Source: Eubacterium oxidoreducens (GTDB taxonomy: Bacteria; Bacillota; Clostridia; Lachnospirales; Lachnospiraceae). Taken from it: a stretch of 64,000 nt of DNA. The position numbers and the translations under genes are program-made. The DNA lies in assembly GCF_900104415.1 (NCBI RefSeq), contig NZ_FMXR01000009.1, positions 1-64,000 on the forward strand, read 5' to 3'. The notes under the pieces were generated by a model. The model was not told where the DNA came from. It did no database searches and was given only the letters and a program-made list of their open reading frames with translations. This document shows positions 60,238-64,000 of the stretch, piece by piece (position 1 is the stretch's first letter; every line of letters starts with the position of its first letter).

Positions 60238-61104
60238 TTATTCATCAGCCAACATGAAAGATGTCTTTTCAACGATTTTTTCATATGGAAGTTTTTTCAT
60301 ACTTTCATACGCCTTTTGACATATCATATCATCTAGAAAAACAGCAAATACCGTCGGTCCGCTGCCGCTCATAAGCACATAATCAGCTCCGCACGCCTTT
60401 AGTTCTTCCTTGATTTCTCCTACTTTAGGATAAAGTCCTATCGTAACAGATTCCAAATCATTTCCCATTGCTGCAAAACATTCATTCCAATCCTGATTAT
60501 GAATTCCATCTACAATTCCTTGTATATTCACTTTGTTTCCATCCGAAGAATCAAACGCTTCATAGACTGCTTTGGTAGATACTCCAAAATAGGGCTTCAC
60601 CAACAAAATACTGCAATTAAGCTTCATAGGAAGCGGCGTCAGTTTCTCACCGATTCCTTCTGCAATCGCGGTATGTTCTATGATGCAAAATGGAACATCC
60701 GCCCCGATTGTAACTCCAACATCACACAATTCACGATCGGTTAATTTTTCACCAAACAAGCGATTCATTCCTCTCAAAACCGCAGCCGCATCTGCACTTC
60801 CTCCTGCCAATCCCGCAGCCATCGGAATCTTCTTATCGATGGAAATCTCTACTCCATAGTTCTTTCCTACAAATGTTCGAAAAGCTTGTGCTGCTTTGTA
60901 CGCAAGATTCGTCTGGTCATCCTTAAGCTCTTCCTTTGAAGTACACACTTTGATAAGACCATCCGCACGTTTACGAATGGTCACTTCATCACATAATGCC
61001 AAAGATTGCATCACCATATGCACATCATGGTAGCCATCCGGTCGTTTTGAGAGCACTTCAAGACCTAGATTAATTTTGGCATGCGCCTGTTCTTTTATTT
61101 CCAT
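60238..61104 (-). CDS. ispE: 4-diphosphocytidyl-2-C-methyl-D-erythritol kinase
   Basis: A 288-residue GHMP kinase of the MEP isoprenoid route. N-terminal AHAKINLGLEVLSKRPDGYH contains the catalytic Lys; the ATP loop PMAAGLAGGSADAAAVLRG is near 93; a late VLMSGSGPTVFAVF is the third GHMP motif. I choose ATG 61104, giving the usual start; the frame continues upstream to 61284 through the promoter of the divergent gene. Ribosome site is weak (GGTGATG). The operon ispE, GntR, murI, DUF1934 runs on the minus strand. Confidence 0.95.
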   Translation of the reverse strand: MEIKEQAHAKINLGLEVLSKRPDGYHDVHMVMQSLALCDEVTIRKRADGLIKVCTSKEELKDDQTNLAYKAAQAFRTFVGKNYGVEISIDKKIPMAAGLAGGSADAAAVLRGMNRLFGEKLTDRELCDVGVTIGADVPFCIIEHTAIAEGIGEKLTPLPMKLNCSILLVKPYFGVSTKAVYEAFDSSDGNKVNIQGIVDGIHNQDWNECFAAMGNDLESVTIGLYPKVGEIKEELKACGADYVLMSGSGPTVFAVFLDDMICQKAYESMKKLPYEKIVEKTSFMLADE

Positions 61105-61202
61105 ATCATCACCATTTATGTATAAATTTATATACCAAATAATAGTTTTTGTATACTTGATTAGAATTATCACACTTTTATAAGAAAAAGTCAATAAAAC
61201 GG

Positions 61203-61233
61203 TTGACAAACTCCCCCTTCTACCCGATATAAT
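61203..61233 (+). promoter_or_regulatory. Promoter of the gene at 61298
   Basis: TTGACA and TATAAT with a 19-base spacer, longer than ideal. The start codon lies 65 bases further on. Confidence 0.55.
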
Positions 61234-61297
61234 TAATGTGAACCATATAATTTGTACACGGAAGTACATTGACCATTCTACCAAGGAGGGGTATAAT

Positions 61298-61906
61298 ATG
61301 GATATTAATACAATTAATAATTACAGAACTACTTATTCAAGTACAACCGCAACTAAGAAGGTTGCGAAATCAGTTGCCTCAGATAACACCAATTCGAAAG
61401 CAACAACATCTGAATCTAGTGTTAAGCAGACAACAACCAGCACGGATCGTTCTGCAATTGTCAATCAATTGAAGTCCGATAGTGAAGCAAGAAACAATCA
61501 ATTAATAAGCTATGTTCAACAGATGATGCAACAGCAAGGTGCTACAATCGGCAATGCTGATAGTGTATGGCGATTCCTTGCAAGTGGCGATTATACAGTT
61601 TCTGAAGCCGCTCAAAAGCAAGCTCAGGAATTAATTTCAGAAGATGGATATTATGGTATTGAACAGACTTCTGATCGAATTGTTGAATTTGCCAAGGCTT
61701 TAAGCGGTGGCGATGCATCTTATGCGGAAGAATTATTAGACGCATTTAAAAAAGGCTTTAAAGAAGCTACGAAATCATGGGGACAAGAACTCCCGGAGAT
61801 TTCACAAAAGACTTATGACGCTGTACTTGAAAAGTTCAGTTCCTGGATGAACGGTGATGATACAACAACCACCACTGTTGCTACAGGAATTGATTACTAT
61901 GCTTGA
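61298..61906 (+). CDS. Conserved Clostridia hypothetical protein
   Basis: A 202-residue soluble protein with a Ser/Thr-rich low-complexity N-terminal third (TTSESSVKQTTTSTDRSA) and a helical C-terminal two thirds. The latter contains SEDGYYGIEQTSDRIVEFAKALSGG, then FKKGFKEATKSWGQELPEIS and TYDAVLEKF. I recall this C-terminal pattern in many motile and non-motile Clostridia, always without a function. No signal peptide. ATG 61298 follows AAGGAGGGG. Strong ribosome site and own promoter suggest good expression. Confidence 0.75.
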   Translation: MDINTINNYRTTYSSTTATKKVAKSVASDNTNSKATTSESSVKQTTTSTDRSAIVNQLKSDSEARNNQLISYVQQMMQQQGATIGNADSVWRFLASGDYTVSEAAQKQAQELISEDGYYGIEQTSDRIVEFAKALSGGDASYAEELLDAFKKGFKEATKSWGQELPEISQKTYDAVLEKFSSWMNGDDTTTTTVATGIDYYA

Positions 61907-61938
61907 TTCAATTATTTGATTTACCTAAATTCACTCTA

Positions 61939-61974
61939 ATGGAAAGACAGGACCACATGGTCCTGTTTTTCCAT
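61939..61974 (+). terminator. Terminator after the gene at 61298
   Basis: ATGGAAAGACAGGACC, a four-base loop, then GGTCCTGTTTTTCCAT; a long stem with one mismatch, 32 bases after the stop. Confidence 0.75.
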
Positions 61975-62009
61975 TTCCGGGATTTTTTCATACTTCATGT
62001 CAACAATAC

Positions 62010-62039
62010 AAAAAGGATGTCGCATGCGACATCCTTTTT
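62010..62039 (-). terminator. Terminator after etfA
   Basis: A perfect 30-base palindrome, AAAAAGGATGTCGCA and its complement, with T-run on each strand; 20 bases after the etfA stop. Confidence 0.85.
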
Positions 62040-62058
62040 CAAATAGATTTCTCTATGA

Positions 62059-63126
62059 TTATTTGTTAGCTACTGCAGCTTTAATCTGCTCTGTCAGCTG
62101 TGGAACGATCTTATTAAGATCTCCAACGATACCATAATCAGCAACATCGAAGATTGGAGCATCTTCATCTTTGTTGATTGCAATAATAATATCAGATTCT
62201 TCCATACCTGCAACGTGCTGGATTGCTCCAGAAATACCAATTGCAAAATATACATTAGGACGTACTGTCTTACCAGTCTGACCTACCTGAAGATCTTTTG
62301 GCTTCCAACCTGAATCTACTACTGCACGTGAGCAAGAAACTGTTCCGCCGATAGCTTCAGCAAGTTCTTCAAGTAATGTAAAGTCTTCTCCAACTCCACG
62401 ACCACCTGAAACCAAAATCTTAGCATCCATGATATCTACAACGTCTGAAACATTCTTAACGATTTCCTGAATTTCAACATATTTAGCATTCTTCTCAAAT
62501 CCCGGATTGAATTTGATAATGTCTGCCTGAGCACCCTTCTTAGGCTCAATCTTCTGCATAACACCAGGACGAACAGTAGCCATCTGTGGACGATTGTCCG
62601 GGCAAGCGATTGTAGCGATTGTGTTACCACCGAATGCAGGACGTGTCATAAGAAGCTGTTTGTGCTTCTGTTCTGCTTCCTTACCAGGAATAGCCTTCAG
62701 AGGGAAATCACCAATTTCAAGTAATGTACAGTCAGCTGTAAGACCTGTTGCAACTCTTGCAGATACGCAAGGACCAAGATCACGACCGATAGCTGTTGCA
62801 CCTACCAACATGATTTCCGGCTTAAACTCGTTAATTACAGATGCAAGTGCATGTGTATAAGGCTCTGTCATATAGTCCTTTAACATCGGATCATCTACAA
62901 CGATAACTCTATCTGCACCGTATTCTGCTAACTGATCTGTCAGATCTGAACCTAAATCAGATCCAAGCAGTACAGCTACTACTTTTGCGTCATCAAGTTC
63001 AGCTGCAAGTCTGGTAGCTTCACTTGTTAATTCTAAAGCGATTCCGCTTAATTCATTATCGACCTGCTGTGCAAAAACATAAACGTCTTTGTACTGAGCG
63101 ATCTGTTCTTTTGTCATTGCTCCCAT
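62059..63126 (-). CDS. etfA: Electron transfer flavoprotein alpha subunit
   Basis: A 355-residue FAD-binding EtfA. The C-terminal FAD domain is typical: ILVSGGRGVGEDFTLLEELA, then GGTVSCSRAVVDSGW, QVGQTGKTVRPNVYFAIGIS and GAIQHVAGMEESDIIIAIN. The length matches the longer EtfA of Clostridia butyryl-CoA dehydrogenase complexes that bifurcate electrons from NADH to crotonyl-CoA and ferredoxin. etfB is 23 bases upstream. A second ATG at 63117 is an alternative start. Confidence 0.95.
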   Translation of the reverse strand: MGAMTKEQIAQYKDVYVFAQQVDNELSGIALELTSEATRLAAELDDAKVVAVLLGSDLGSDLTDQLAEYGADRVIVVDDPMLKDYMTEPYTHALASVINEFKPEIMLVGATAIGRDLGPCVSARVATGLTADCTLLEIGDFPLKAIPGKEAEQKHKQLLMTRPAFGGNTIATIACPDNRPQMATVRPGVMQKIEPKKGAQADIIKFNPGFEKNAKYVEIQEIVKNVSDVVDIMDAKILVSGGRGVGEDFTLLEELAEAIGGTVSCSRAVVDSGWKPKDLQVGQTGKTVRPNVYFAIGISGAIQHVAGMEESDIIIAINKDEDAPIFDVADYGIVGDLNKIVPQLTEQIKAAVANK

Positions 63127-63149
63127 TGTTTATTCACCACATTCCTTTC

Positions 63150-63944
63150 TTAGATTACATGTTTTGTTAACAGTTTATCCATGATGTAAGATACGCCTTC
63201 TTCCGGTGAATCTGGAACGATTTTTTCACCTGCACCCTTACGAACTTTGTCAGATGCACGAGCGATCTTAGTAGGAGAACCTTTCAGACCAAGGTTAGAA
63301 TCATCAATATCCTTAAGGTCTGATCTACCCCAGGTTGTGATCTTTCCATTGTCAGGATCGCATGCATCGAAGATGCCGCCCGGAGTCATGTAACGTGGCT
63401 CATTTAATTCAGCAAGAGCTGTACAAAGTACAGGCATCTTAGCCTTTAAGATATGATATCTGTCATCGAACTGACGCTTAACAACAACGCTATCGCCTTC
63501 CACTTTAAGTTCCTGTGTATAAGAAATAACAGGAAGACCAAGGTGTTCTGCAATCTGAGGACCTACCTGAGCAGTATCTCCATCGATAGCCTGACGACCT
63601 GTAATTACGATATCATATTCAAGATTTCTAAGTGCACCAGCAAGTGTTGTAGAAGTAGCCCAAGTATCAGCTCCTCCAAGAACACGGTCAGTTACTAAAA
63701 CTGCCTTGTCAGCGCCCATTGCCAATGCTTCTTTTAATACAGCTGTTGCCTTTGGAAGACCCATAGTTACTACTGTAACCTCTGCGCCGTATTGATCTTT
63801 TAATCTAAGTGCTGCCTCAAGACCTGCTTTGTCATCCGGATTCATGATTGCAAGCATTGCAGCTCTGTTCAGTGTACCATCTGGATTGAATTCTACTCCA
63901 CCTGCAGTATCAGGTACCTGTTTAATACATACTACTACCTTCAC
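63150..63944 (-). CDS. etfB: Electron transfer flavoprotein beta subunit
   Basis: A 264-residue EtfB that binds the second nucleotide/flavin and pairs with EtfA. Begins MKVVVCIKQVPDTAGGVEFN; conserved VVTMGLPKATAVLKEALAMG near 56, ADTWATSTTLAGALR near 90 and the signature VKRQFDDRYHILKAKMPVLC near 154. The start is a GTG behind AAAGGAG. In Clostridia the acyl-CoA dehydrogenase gene usually precedes etfB; here the remaining 56 bases to the window edge carry no coding signal, so that cannot be confirmed. Confidence 0.95.
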   Translation of the reverse strand: MKVVVCIKQVPDTAGGVEFNPDGTLNRAAMLAIMNPDDKAGLEAALRLKDQYGAEVTVVTMGLPKATAVLKEALAMGADKAVLVTDRVLGGADTWATSTTLAGALRNLEYDIVITGRQAIDGDTAQVGPQIAEHLGLPVISYTQELKVEGDSVVVKRQFDDRYHILKAKMPVLCTALAELNEPRYMTPGGIFDACDPDNGKITTWGRSDLKDIDDSNLGLKGSPTKIARASDKVRKGAGEKIVPDSPEEGVSYIMDKLLTKHVI

Positions 63945-64000
63945 GATAATAATCTCCTTTCGTATTCGAATATAATGTCAGAATTAATTATTTCAAAAGA

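Noticed and set aside
1-64000. CRISPR arrays, tRNA or rRNA genes
   Set aside because: No regularly spaced repeats and no cloverleaf or rRNA signature sequence noticed on reading.

Overview
The window looks like a chromosome segment of a low-GC Gram-positive anaerobe, most likely a gut Lachnospiraceae (Clostridia). The basis is AT-rich sequence with strong AGGAGG ribosome sites, frequent TTG/GTG starts, Clostridia-type proteins (YerC, DUF1934, EtfBA plus a crotonase as in butyrate producers, secreted trigger-factor lipoprotein, zinc-ribbon MscL), a CIRCE element before clpB, and many relics of insertion sequences. This placement is inferred from protein content; no rRNA or tRNA gene was seen.

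1-6.4 kb is accessory DNA: the end of an IS66-type transposase, a PqqD-like protein coupled to a Cys-containing protein with a peptide-precursor-like N-terminus, an AlkD-type repair protein, a metal P-type ATPase divergent from a CsoR-type repressor with two identical operators, and an alpha/beta hydrolase-MarR pair with a palindromic operator. A decayed gene fragment follows.

6.4-21.9 kb is one minus-strand block of 16 genes. It reads as a complete route from sulfate to homocysteine plus the siroheme cofactor: aprA-aprB-cysD-cysN (sulfate to sulfite through APS), a small siroheme sulfite reductase, a sulfur-carrier module (ubiquitin-like carrier, E1-like activator, JAMM protease) with O-acetylhomoserine sulfhydrylase and a TusA-like protein, then hemA, precorrin-2 dehydrogenase, hemC, cobA-hemD, hemB and hemL. 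The block uses ATA codons more freely than the housekeeping genes to its right, which suggests it was acquired.

22-28.6 kb is a mosaic of remnants and small accessory genes: an ORF6N-type fragment, an XRE regulator, a FIST-GGDEF signalling protein, an IS1182 transposase remnant that truncates a CDP-alcohol phosphatidyltransferase, a VOC protein, a displaced rlmD-like 3' end, and a small cassette (XRE regulator, DinD and two unknown proteins) next to intact rlmD.

28.6-46.9 kb is mostly housekeeping: rlmD, pcrA, yerC, a sugar-nucleotidyltransferase, a crotonase, proC, mscL, an aminotransferase, rarA, clpB, cobO, asnS and a secreted trigger-factor-like foldase. Two identical 110-bp, highly folded repeats lie at the 3' ends of two genes 8.6 kb apart.

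46.9-54.9 kb holds a divergent LysR regulator and an eight-gene amine or imino-acid oxidation operon: RidA, a multi-subunit FAD/Fe-S dehydrogenase, a PII-type signal protein, an APC permease and an ornithine-cyclodeaminase homologue. 55-64 kb holds a membrane C39-like protein, galU, a Big2 surface protein, DUF1934, murI, a GntR regulator, ispE, a conserved unknown protein, and etfA/etfB at the right edge.
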